Below are positions 6,079 to 13,355 of a stretch of DNA of 50,208 nt, piece after piece. Below the pieces are notes generated by a model that was given only the letters and a program-made list of their open reading frames with translations, made no database searches and was not told the DNA's origin. Origin of the DNA: an uncultured Eubacteriales bacterium (lineage in GTDB: Bacteria > Bacillota > Clostridia > Oscillospirales > Acutalibacteraceae); the NCBI GenBank assembly GCA_948537335.1, contig CAOUJG010000007.1:1-50208 (forward strand), read 5' to 3'. The translations under genes were made by a program, and so were the position numbers. Each line of letters opens with the position of its first letter. Position 1 is the first letter of the stretch.

Positions 6079-6507
6079 ATGTCAACTTTTATGCCGAAAC
6101 CTCACAAAGTTTCTCGTAAATGGTTTGTCATCGATGCCGCTGGCAAGCCGCTTGGTCGCGTTGCTGTTCAGGCTGCTACCCTTCTTCGCGGTAAGCACAA
6201 GCCTTCTTTTGCCCCTCACGTCGATTGTGGCGACCATGTTATCGTCATTAATTGCAAAGACGCCGTTTTGACGGGCAACAAACTAACTCAAAAGCATCAT
6301 TACCGTCACACCGGTTATATCGGCCACTTGAGGGCTACTCGGTATGACAAAATTATGGCTGAGCGCCCCGAATTCGCCATGACTCTGGCTGTTAAGGGCA
6401 TGCTGCCCGACACTACTATTGGTCGCAAAGCTTTGACGAGACTTCGCGTTTTTGCCGGTGCGGAACATTCCCACTCTGCTCAGATGCCTGAAGTTTTTAA
6501 CGCGTAA
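6079..6507 (+). CDS. rplM: 50S ribosomal protein L13
   Basis: 142 residues, the usual length, with family signatures KWFVIDAAGKPLGRVA near the N terminus, HVDCGDHVIVINCKDAVLTGNK and AVKGMLP in the middle. L13 is an early-assembling 23S rRNA-binding protein. ATG 6079 has GGAGG 7-8 nt upstream. It forms a two-gene operon with rpsI 18 nt downstream, the conserved bacterial arrangement. Confidence 0.98.
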   Translation: MSTFMPKPHKVSRKWFVIDAAGKPLGRVAVQAATLLRGKHKPSFAPHVDCGDHVIVINCKDAVLTGNKLTQKHHYRHTGYIGHLRATRYDKIMAERPEFAMTLAVKGMLPDTTIGRKALTRLRVFAGAEHSHSAQMPEVFNA

Positions 6508-6525
6508 GAAAGGAGCCTTTTATAT

Positions 6526-6927
6526 ATGTATAACGAAGTTGCTTACCTCTATGGCACGGGAAGAAGAAAGAGTTCTGTCGCTAGAGTCCGCGTCTACAAG
6601 GGATCTGGCAAGATTATTATTAACGACCGGCCTATTGACGACTATTTTGGCCTCGAGACTTTGAAGTTGATCGTTCGGCAGCCTTTGGTTTTGACTAAGA
6701 CTGACGGGGATTTCGATATTATCTGCAGAGTTGCTGGTGGCGGCGTTACTGGTCAGGCTGGAGCCATTCGTCACGGAATTTCTCGAGCTCTGCTTCAGCA
6801 CGACGGTGAGGATTTTCGGCCTCTGCTTAAAAAAGCCGGCTTCCTGACGCGCGATCCTAGAATGAAAGAGCGTAAAAAATACGGTCTTAAGGCTGCTCGT
6901 CGTGCTCCTCAGTTCTCTAAGAGATAA
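6526..6927 (+). CDS. rpsI: 30S ribosomal protein S9
   Basis: 133 residues. It carries YGTGRRKSSVARV at the N terminus, GGGVTGQAGAIRHGISRAL in the middle and the extended basic tail KKYGLKAARRAPQFSKR, whose terminal Lys-Arg reaches the ribosomal P site. AAGGAG precedes ATG 6526. It is the second gene of the rplM operon and is followed directly by a terminator. Confidence 0.98.
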   Translation: MYNEVAYLYGTGRRKSSVARVRVYKGSGKIIINDRPIDDYFGLETLKLIVRQPLVLTKTDGDFDIICRVAGGGVTGQAGAIRHGISRALLQHDGEDFRPLLKKAGFLTRDPRMKERKKYGLKAARRAPQFSKR

Positions 6928-6961
6928 GGATTACCGCACATTTTTACCGGTTTTATCAAAA

Positions 6962-6992
6962 GTCTGCACGAATTTCGTGCGGGCTTTTTGTT
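6962..6992 (+). terminator. Terminator of rplM-rpsI
   Basis: GTCTGCACG (6962-6970) pairs with CGTGCGGGC (6976-6984), including two G-U pairs, over a 5-nt loop. TTTTTGTTTG follows. Confidence 0.85.
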
Positions 6993-7065
6993 TGTGCTTA
7001 TGCCACAAAAATTAATTTTAAATTTAGATTTTGTTGCAATATTACACAAAATTATTGTAGTAGGG

Positions 7066-7094
7066 TTGTTTTTATTTCACAAATATGGTATGAT
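7066..7094 (+). promoter_or_regulatory. Promoter of the J-domain-like lipoprotein gene
   Basis: -35 TTGTTT (7066-7071), 17-bp spacer, -10 TATGAT (7089-7094) with an extended TGG just before the -10. Confidence 0.7.
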
Positions 7095-7123
7095 AATAAC
7101 AAATAAAAAAGGGAGGGATTTTT

Positions 7124-7750
7124 GTGAAAAAGATATTGTCAAGTTTGTTAGTGTTAACTTTGGCACTGGGTGGCTGTGAGTCTTGCTTTGCTTCTAACAA
7201 TGATAAATCTGATCAGGTTAAAACTAGATCATATGCGCAAGAAAAAGAAATTGATATGTGTTCAGAAAAATTAAAAAAACAACTTGATGAAATAAATGAG
7301 CTTAAAAGTATGTCTAAAGACAGCTATTACTGGTATAGATGCAAACGAATATTAAAATCATTTTTGAAGTTTGCTCTTAAATGTGGCATTACTATTCTAG
7401 CTAATTATGGTTTGTATAAAATCGGATATAACACCGGACTTGCAGAAGGACCTAGCAAATATGATTTTTCCAATCGTTTCAATAATTTTTTTAAAGGTTA
7501 TAACAGAGGTTATGCCGATGGGCAACGCTCTTGTCCTCGTGGCGGTGGCGGAGTTCCGTTGTCAGCAAAAGAGACGGCGTTTATTAAAAAGTTCATAAAA
7601 GTAAGTCAACGTAAAATCCACCCTGACGCATTTAGTGGTAAAGACAAAAAAAGTAAAATAAAAGCCAACCTAGAAGATTTCTCCAAAAACTTAAATAACT
7701 TACAAGAATGTATGGAAAAAGGGGATTGTAATCCTAACAATCTTAAATAA
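7124..7750 (+). CDS. Putative lipoprotein with an internal hydrophobic segment and a DnaJ-like C terminus
   Basis: 208 residues; GTG 7124 follows GGGAGGG at 6 nt. Residues 1-18 are a lipoprotein signal peptide with lipobox LGGC (Cys18). Residues ~76-102 are a basic then hydrophobic helix (FLKFALKCGITILANYGLYK). A Gly/Tyr-rich stretch follows with two related motifs, GYNTGLAEG (101-109) and GYNRGYADG (125-133). Residues ~153-197 (FIKVSQRKIHPDAFSGKDKK and a second helix) resemble a J domain with the HPD triad at 166-168. J domains stimulate Hsp70 ATPases, so an extracellular one would be odd. If the lipobox is not used, the topology could place it inside. The gene is AT-rich compared with its neighbours and has its own promoter and terminator. 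Confidence 0.6.
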   Translation: MKKILSSLLVLTLALGGCESCFASNNDKSDQVKTRSYAQEKEIDMCSEKLKKQLDEINELKSMSKDSYYWYRCKRILKSFLKFALKCGITILANYGLYKIGYNTGLAEGPSKYDFSNRFNNFFKGYNRGYADGQRSCPRGGGGVPLSAKETAFIKKFIKVSQRKIHPDAFSGKDKKSKIKANLEDFSKNLNNLQECMEKGDCNPNNLK

Positions 7751-7800
7751 AAATTCGCTCCTAACTTTTAATAAAAATAAGAGTTTTCAAACCTTCAAAT

Positions 7801-7838
7801 AATAGGTCGTATTGATTGATGCGGCCTATTCTAGTTTT
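7801..7838 (+). terminator. Terminator after the J-domain-like gene
   Basis: AATAGGTCGTAT (7801-7812) pairs with ATGCGGCCTATT (7819-7830), with G-U pairs, over a 6-nt loop. The T-run (CTAGTTTT) is imperfect. Confidence 0.6.
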
Positions 7839-8175
7839 ATTAATGATATCTGTTCCCTGTAAATTCAAAATCTAGACAAAAGTGTTACAAAAAAGATATT
7901 TTTCATTTTAGCCTATTATCGTGTTGATATACTTTTAAAAATTCCTTTAATCCTCATTATTAAGGGAAAAATCCGTTTCTATTACCTTTAATTTAAATAT
8001 TAATTTTGTGTAATTAATTGTTACTTTTTTGTAACTAGTAAATTTCTGCTATTTGCACAAATGATTTTCCATTAATTTACATAAATTGCTCTTGTTAGCG
8101 ATTTTTAGGCGTTTATTCTTTTGGTTTATTGGATCTTGTTTGTTAAAAGTATACAAAAATTCGAATTTTAATCGT
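7839..8175. other. AT-rich gene-free stretch
   Basis: About 340 bp without a credible ORF. The only notable structure is a small inverted repeat, GTTAC (8020-8024) and GTAAC (8031-8035), around a T-run. It appears to be simple spacer before the next promoter. Confidence 0.5.
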
Positions 8176-8205
8176 TTGACATTCATAACCGCGCTTCTTT
8201 ATAAT
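8176..8205 (+). promoter_or_regulatory. Consensus promoter of the G5/3D-domain gene
   Basis: -35 TTGACA (8176-8181), 18-bp spacer, -10 TATAAT (8200-8205). Both hexamers are perfect, predicting strong constitutive expression. Confidence 0.85.
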
Positions 8206-8293
8206 TAATTTTGTTAGATTTTATTTAAACTTAATACTTACCATGGCCTCTGTGTTTTTAGTTACACATTGGTTACGAAACGGAGGAATGTCT

Positions 8294-9511
8294 TTGATTA
8301 CCAAGTTTAAAAGTCTATCGAACAAGCAAGTCAAGCGGTTTGTGTCTTTAATTTTGATCGTTGGTTTGGGAGCTGGCTCTTCTGCTGCGGTCTTTGGCAT
8401 GAGCAATGACGTCACTATTACCGATGGTGCGGATGTTACTAAGTTTCGCACTTTGCACAATGAGACTGGCGCTGTTCTTAGGCAGGCTGGCATACTTGTT
8501 GACAACGAAAAGGATAAGGTTATTCGGACTGATCTGGCGAACAACCAGGTTGAAATCGTGATTAAGCGTGCTTTTACTGTTGACGTGTTTTTTGACGGCG
8601 AATGGCACTCTTATGAGGTTAACGACGGCACTGTTGCTGATTTGATCGCTTTGCACAATATTCCCGCTGGCGATGGCTTTCACGTTTCTGTTCCTATGGA
8701 TGAGCCTCTTGCGGATGGCATGAAGATTGTGATTTCGCGGCTTATTCCTATAAATATTGTTGTTGATGGCGAGACTCGTGCGGTTTCTGTGCCGGAGGGC
8801 ACTGTTGCTGATGCTTTGAAGTTTTTGAAGATTTCTGCCTCGCCGGACGATATTGTGAGCGAGCCTTTGGATAGGGTTGTTGAAGATGGCTTGAGTATTA
8901 CTGTTAATCGCGTTGAGGTTAAGGAAGTTACCGAAAGAGAGCCGATTCCTTTTGCTACTGAGGTTAAAAAGTCCGATTCTTTGAGCCGCGGTGAGTTTAA
9001 GATTGAGGTTGCTGGCGTTAACGGTGAAAAGGACGTTACTAAGCGGATTAAATATATTGATGGCAAGCCATCTCAGGTCGAGGTTTTGGCTGAGAATGTC
9101 TTGAAGGCACCGGTTAATCAGGTTAAAATCGTTGGCACTAAGCCTAATACCAAGCATCGGGCTAGTCGGGTTTCTATCTCTGAGGAGAACGGAACTATTG
9201 TCGATGAGAACGGGAATGTTCATCATTATAGCAAAACGCTTACCGGCCGTGTGACGGCTTACACTGCCTGCGAGGGCGGCTCACGGACTTCGACTGGTTC
9301 GCCTGTTGCTGTGGGGCGCGTTGCCGTTGATCGGAGAAAAATTCCTTATGGCACTAGGCTTTTCGTCCCTGGGTATGGCATTTGCGTTGCTGCTGACACC
9401 GGCGGTGCTTTGATGAGTGGCCGTACTTTGGTCGATGTTTATTTGAACACTTTGGCAGAATGCCGCAGATGGGGCGTTAAAAATTGTAAGGTTTATGTTT
9501 TGGCGGATTAG
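8294..9511 (+). CDS. YabE-like cell-wall protein: DUF348 repeats, G5 domain and 3D domain
   Basis: About 405 residues with an N-terminal membrane anchor or signal (RFVSLILIVGLGAGSSAAVF). Three DUF348-type repeats follow, each with a KRAFTVDVFFDGE-, SRLIPINIVVDGE- or NRVEVKEVTERE-like strand pair. A G5 domain (IPFATEVKKSDSLSRGE onward) comes next, then a C-terminal 3D domain with VTAYTACEGG, GRVAVDRRKIPYGTRLFVPG, AADTGG and LVDVY, giving the three conserved aspartates. 3D domains occur in Rpf/MltA-like muralytic enzymes, so it probably remodels peptidoglycan. TTG 8294 sits 7 nt after GGAGG. The in-frame ATG 8288 is only 1 nt from it, and ATG 8243 lacks a site, so TTG is preferred. Confidence 0.88.
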   Translation: MITKFKSLSNKQVKRFVSLILIVGLGAGSSAAVFGMSNDVTITDGADVTKFRTLHNETGAVLRQAGILVDNEKDKVIRTDLANNQVEIVIKRAFTVDVFFDGEWHSYEVNDGTVADLIALHNIPAGDGFHVSVPMDEPLADGMKIVISRLIPINIVVDGETRAVSVPEGTVADALKFLKISASPDDIVSEPLDRVVEDGLSITVNRVEVKEVTEREPIPFATEVKKSDSLSRGEFKIEVAGVNGEKDVTKRIKYIDGKPSQVEVLAENVLKAPVNQVKIVGTKPNTKHRASRVSISEENGTIVDENGNVHHYSKTLTGRVTAYTACEGGSRTSTGSPVAVGRVAVDRRKIPYGTRLFVPGYGICVAADTGGALMSGRTLVDVYLNTLAECRRWGVKNCKVYVLAD

Positions 9512-9547
9512 CTTCGTTTTGGCAATAATTTTATTATCCCTTTCTGT

Positions 9548-9576
9548 TTGACTACGCCGGCTAATTTTTGTATAAT
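9548..9576 (+). promoter_or_regulatory. Promoter of the small membrane-protein gene
   Basis: -35 TTGACT (9548-9553), 17-bp spacer, -10 TATAAT (9571-9576). The leader is short, about 20 nt. Confidence 0.8.
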
Positions 9577-9602
9577 TGGGGCAGGCAAAGGAGGCGCGTG
9601 AT

Positions 9603-9911
9603 ATGTGGGTTGCCATCGCTTTATCCATACTTTTTCTTGCCATCACCACTATCTTTTTTACAGCTGAGCTTCGCGGATTCCCGATGTATCGCTCTTTGGC
9701 ATTCTTCTTCTTGTTTGAAGGATTTTACACGCTCATCGACTTTATCGTGACCGAGATTTGGCCAAATTTTAAGGGCATGTCTTTACTGCACAACGCTGGT
9801 TGCTTAATCTTCGGCATTTACGTGGTTTTGACTTTGTTTCGGTACAAGAAGAGCAATTCGATTGTTGTAATTTCTAATAAAGAAAAAAGTGTTGCCGAAA
9901 GTGAAAAATAA
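9603..9911 (+). CDS. Small three-helix membrane protein of unknown function
   Basis: 102 residues. GGAGG lies 8 nt before ATG 9603; the longer open frame starts inside the promoter region. Three hydrophobic segments are visible: VAIALSILFLAITTIFF, SLAFFFLFEGFYTLIDFIV and NAGCLIFGIYVVLTLF. A charged cytoplasmic-type tail (RYKKSNSI...KEKSVAESEK) follows. It is a single-gene unit with its own promoter and terminator. I do not recognise a family. Confidence 0.65.
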   Translation: MWVAIALSILFLAITTIFFTAELRGFPMYRSLAFFFLFEGFYTLIDFIVTEIWPNFKGMSLLHNAGCLIFGIYVVLTLFRYKKSNSIVVISNKEKSVAESEK

Positions 9912-9934
9912 TCGTTAAGTAGATAAAATGTAAA

Positions 9935-9968
9935 CCCCCGAGAGGTCGGTCCTCCTGGGGGCTTTTTT
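9935..9968 (+). terminator. Strong terminator between the small membrane-protein gene and srtB
   Basis: CCCCCGAGAGG (9935-9945) pairs with CCTCCTGGGGG (9951-9961), with one mismatch and one G-U. Six Ts follow. It also lies directly downstream of srtB on the opposite strand. Confidence 0.9.
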
Positions 9969-9976
9969 GTTATTGA

Positions 9977-10882
9977 TTATTGCTCAACGTACCAAGGTAA
10001 ATTCCCCTCGGCCTGGTCTTTATCAAACCCATTTACTTTTGGCGCTTTGCCGCCATATTTCAAATAGTAACCTTTGGGCATTAGTGGGTTTCCTCTTATC
10101 TTCGCCTTTTCCACATCCACTTCTGGCGACTCTCCCTCGCGGACTTCTCTTGCAACCACGACTGTTCTAAAGTCCTTCAGCTCACTGGAACACGTTGAGA
10201 GCGTTATGAGTCTGTCGTTTTTGCCGATGTCTACGGGCGTGTCCACAATTGATCGCACTTTCACGTCATAGACGAAGTCGAGGAACTCCTTATCGCTCGC
10301 AAAGTCGATCTTTAGGTAGTCGAACAGCTTGCCCTGCGACTCGAGCGTGTTGGTCTTGAAGACCGAGATGATCTTCCACTCCGAGCGTTTCGCCAAGGTG
10401 TTAAACGTTATGGTGGGGCGCTCCTTATAGAAGTTCAAGTCGTCGTACCTGAGCAAATGCCCGAACATACTGCCGTCTCGCATGTTGTGGCCGTACAAAA
10501 TCAGGTTTTTCGACGGGCCCTCTACGTCGCACAGGGAATCCAGGAAAACGCTGCCAAAGCTGGTTTTCTCCTTTTTGTAGTTGCGGTGCAGATAATAGAT
10601 TGGGTCGCCCGGGCCGGACTGCAGCACCGGATAATTTATCGGCGTCCCTTTGATTTTTATCCAGCCCTTTATGTCGCTGTTTATAGCCATCAACGCCGCC
10701 AGATTCCCCGTCTCTTCCTCCGAATCCGCCTCCTTGTAGTAAACATCCTCGATCTCTTTCATCGTGGACGCGTTTAGGTAGGGCTCGATAAAGCACAGGT
10801 TGACGATGATCCCCAGCGAGACGATAAAAATCGCCGCGCTCAAAATAAAGATTATTTTTTTCAAATTTTTCGGTTTTTTCAT
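9977..10882 (-). CDS. srtB: Class B sortase
   Basis: 301 residues. An N-terminal membrane helix (IIFILSAAIFIVSLGIIVNL) anchors the catalytic domain outside. The transpeptidase residues are visible: His in LILYGHNM, Cys in LITLSTCS and Arg in FRTVVVAR. Other class B features are GWIKIKGTPINYPVLQ near the domain start and FGSVFLD. Sortase B enzymes attach proteins to peptidoglycan or build pili, but no sorting-signal protein is encoded nearby. The C-terminal ~45 residues after the Arg motif are an extension of unknown role. A GAGGG site precedes ATG 10882. It lies 14 nt after thiI, so the two may share a transcript. Confidence 0.93.
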   Translation of the reverse strand: MKKPKNLKKIIFILSAAIFIVSLGIIVNLCFIEPYLNASTMKEIEDVYYKEADSEEETGNLAALMAINSDIKGWIKIKGTPINYPVLQSGPGDPIYYLHRNYKKEKTSFGSVFLDSLCDVEGPSKNLILYGHNMRDGSMFGHLLRYDDLNFYKERPTITFNTLAKRSEWKIISVFKTNTLESQGKLFDYLKIDFASDKEFLDFVYDVKVRSIVDTPVDIGKNDRLITLSTCSSELKDFRTVVVAREVREGESPEVDVEKAKIRGNPLMPKGYYLKYGGKAPKVNGFDKDQAEGNLPWYVEQ

Positions 10883-10896
10883 GCGATCCCTCTTTT

Positions 10897-12069
10897 CTAA
10901 TCCAAAATCTCAGTTGTTTTCACGCCCTCAACCGCCGTCCGAATCAGCTTTTCGCAGTCAAGTTTGCTCTCTTCCCGCTGTATATCGCGCAATACCGGTT
11001 TGGTTCGAGGGTGCTTTGGCGTGAATACTGTACAGCAGTCCTCATACGGTAATATTGAAAGCTCAAATGTCTCGATTTTTCTTGCGATTTCTACTATTTC
11101 GTCCTTATCCATCCCGATTAGAGGCCGAAATATCGGCATTTTTATAGCATCATTCGTGCAAGTGATAGCATCCATCGTCTGACTGGCCACCTGTCCCAGG
11201 CTTTCACCCGTGATTAGTGCCTTGCAGCGATATTTTTTTGCGATAATCTCCGAAATCCGCATCATAAAGCGGCGCATGATCACTGTGAAAAAGTCCTCAT
11301 CGCAATGAGCCTTGATATTCTCCTGAATTTCTGTGAATGGGACGGTGATCATCGTGAATTTCCCTGCAAATTCCGCAACTTTTTTCAGTAACGACGCCAC
11401 TTTTTGCTCGGCTCTTGGGCTTGTATACGGCGGGCTTGCAAAGTGGATCGCAACCAGCTCTACGCCGCGTTTTGCAAGCATCCACGCCGCCACGGGGCTG
11501 TCTATTCCGCCAGAGATCATCACTGCGGCTCGGCCTCCTGTTCCGATGGGGATTCCGCCAGCGCCGGGGAGCGAATCGCCCCGCACATAGGCACCGAAGT
11601 CCCGAACCTCGACTGTTATGGTTATGTCTGGGTTGTGCACGTCCACCGACAGGTGCGGGAACGCCTCCAGGATGCGCTCTCCCACGGCGGCCGATATTTC
11701 CGGCGATTTTAACGCGAACCTCTTGTCGCTGCGTTTTGACTCGACTTTAAACGTCCGTAATTTTGGCAAAATTTCGCTCAAATATTTCACCGCGGTTTCC
11801 TTTATCGCTGTCAAATCCTTGTCGCACTGGGCCGCTCTGGCGTACCGAGATATTCCAAATATTTTGCCGACTGTCTTCTCTACCCGCTCAAAATCGGCGG
11901 TTTCGCCCTGCGGGATCAGGTAAATCGTCGATTGCAGGTTTATCAATTGAAAATCCCCGAGTGCCGAGACTTTTCGCTTGATGTTTCGTATGAGCTTGTC
12001 CTCAAAATTTTTGCGGTTGAGCCCCTTCAGCACGATCTCGCCGAGTTTTATCAACATCACTTCTCTCAT
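10897..12069 (-). CDS. thiI: tRNA 4-thiouridine synthase ThiI
   Basis: 390 residues with an N-terminal ferredoxin-like domain (LIKLGEIVLKGLNRKNFEDKL), a THUMP domain, and a PP-loop ATPase domain with ISGGIDSPVAAWML and SLGQVASQTMDAI. It adenylates U8 of tRNA and inserts sulfur, and may also serve thiamine thiazole synthesis. It lacks the C-terminal rhodanese domain of enterobacterial ThiI, as is usual in Firmicutes, where a dedicated cysteine desulfurase supplies sulfur. That gene lies directly upstream (25-nt gap). GGAGG precedes ATG 12069. Confidence 0.96.
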   Translation of the reverse strand: MREVMLIKLGEIVLKGLNRKNFEDKLIRNIKRKVSALGDFQLINLQSTIYLIPQGETADFERVEKTVGKIFGISRYARAAQCDKDLTAIKETAVKYLSEILPKLRTFKVESKRSDKRFALKSPEISAAVGERILEAFPHLSVDVHNPDITITVEVRDFGAYVRGDSLPGAGGIPIGTGGRAAVMISGGIDSPVAAWMLAKRGVELVAIHFASPPYTSPRAEQKVASLLKKVAEFAGKFTMITVPFTEIQENIKAHCDEDFFTVIMRRFMMRISEIIAKKYRCKALITGESLGQVASQTMDAITCTNDAIKMPIFRPLIGMDKDEIVEIARKIETFELSILPYEDCCTVFTPKHPRTKPVLRDIQREESKLDCEKLIRTAVEGVKTTEILD

Positions 12070-12094
12070 TTTTCGCGCGTCCTCCCCCTTTCAC

Positions 12095-13225
12095 TCAAAT
12101 ATGCGCCAGCGTCTCCATGCCAATCTTCAGCTGACGCAGCAGCTCATCAACGTCTGCGCGGGTGTTGTCTTTAGAAAAACTAATTCTCAAGGCAGTATCT
12201 ATGCGCCTTTCTGGCAACCCCATCTCGCTCAAAACCCGACTCCGCTTGCCTTTTGCGCATGCAGAACCGCTCGAAACAAAGATTCCCCTAGCCGACAAAA
12301 AATGAAGCATCGTCTCCGATTTTATTTCGTTTGTGGAAATATTAATTATGTGCGAAACGGCGTCCTGCGGCGAGTTTACGCTGATTCCCTTAATCTCAAC
12401 GAGTCTCTCTTTAAAATAGCGATTTAGCTGGCTGATCTTGTCATATTGCGACCCCAGGTCAAATTGCTCAACCGCCGCGCCAAATCCCGCAATTAGCGCA
12501 ACCGGCTCTGTTCCTGGCCGTACCTTTTGTTGCTGCTCTCCGCCGTAGGTCCGCGGTGTTACTCGCACGCCTTTTCGCTTGAACAGTGCTCCCACGCCTT
12601 TTGGCCCGTGAATTTTGTGCGCCGAGACTGTCAGCAGGTCCGCCCTTAATTTCTCTACGTCTACAGGGATCCGCCCGAACGCTTGAACCGCGTCAACGTG
12701 CAGCACAGCTGGAGATTCGTGTTTTTCAATGACCTTTTTTATTTTCTCTACAGGAAAAATCGATCCGACCTCGTTGTTCACCATCATTACGCTCACCAAA
12801 ATCGTGTCCGCGTCGATGGCCGCCTCGATTTGCGCCATGGAGATTCGTCCGGTTTCGTCTGGCCTTAAGTATACCACGTCGTAGCCCTGTTTTTCAAGCT
12901 CCCGCGCGGGGTTGTAGACGGATGAGTGCTCCACCGATGTCGTTACAATCTTATTACCACGCCGTTTGTTTGCATCTACAGTTCCAAAAACCGCGATATT
13001 ATTGGCTTCTGTGCCTCCAGATGTAAAAAAAATCTCATCATATCTAGCATTTAAGCTCTTTGCAATAATTTCTCTCGCGCGTTCGACTTCTTTTTCCGCT
13101 TCAAATCCCTTTTCGTGCAGCGACGAAGGATTCCCGAAATTACTAGTAAGAACCTCCACAATTTTGTCCACAGCCGCCTTGCACGGCCTGGTCGTCGCGC
13201 TGTTGTCCAGATAAACCTCGCTCAT
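12095..13225 (-). CDS. Cysteine desulfurase (NifS/IscS family), probable ThiI sulfur donor
   Basis: 376 residues. It starts MSEVYLDNSATTRP, and has NFGNPSSLHEKG, FTSGGTEANN and SAHKIHGPKGVGAL with the PLP-binding Lys. The mobile loop SSGSACAKGKRSRVL carries the catalytic Cys that takes sulfur from cysteine as persulfide. The position before thiI matches the B. subtilis pair nifZ-thiI, so its main job is probably tRNA thiolation. The start at ATG 13225 is chosen because the family begins here and a GGGTGAGG site precedes it. A TATAAT-like -10 on the minus strand at 13270-13265 may mark its promoter. Confidence 0.94.
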   Translation of the reverse strand: MSEVYLDNSATTRPCKAAVDKIVEVLTSNFGNPSSLHEKGFEAEKEVERAREIIAKSLNARYDEIFFTSGGTEANNIAVFGTVDANKRRGNKIVTTSVEHSSVYNPARELEKQGYDVVYLRPDETGRISMAQIEAAIDADTILVSVMMVNNEVGSIFPVEKIKKVIEKHESPAVLHVDAVQAFGRIPVDVEKLRADLLTVSAHKIHGPKGVGALFKRKGVRVTPRTYGGEQQQKVRPGTEPVALIAGFGAAVEQFDLGSQYDKISQLNRYFKERLVEIKGISVNSPQDAVSHIINISTNEIKSETMLHFLSARGIFVSSGSACAKGKRSRVLSEMGLPERRIDTALRISFSKDNTRADVDELLRQLKIGMETLAHI

Positions 13226-13309
13226 CGCCTCACCCCCGCCCCTCGCGCGAATTTGCCCACCAACATTATAGCTCAAAATTCTCAACAAGAAAATAGTTTT
13301 TCCCAAAAA

Positions 13310-13343
13310 GAAAAAAGAGTTCGCAAAGCGGCTTGTAAACTCT
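13310..13343 (-). terminator. Terminator of the GH24/SH3 lysozyme gene
   Basis: On the minus strand AGAGTT and AACTCT close a hairpin at 13343-13316, with further internal pairing, followed by a T-run (plus-strand A-run 13310-13316). Confidence 0.7.
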
Positions 13344-13355
13344 AAAATTTTAAAA

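Noticed and set aside
8348..9226. 292-codon antisense ORF
   Set aside because: It overlaps the well-supported G5/3D gene completely and has low-complexity Asn/Arg-rich composition typical of shadows.
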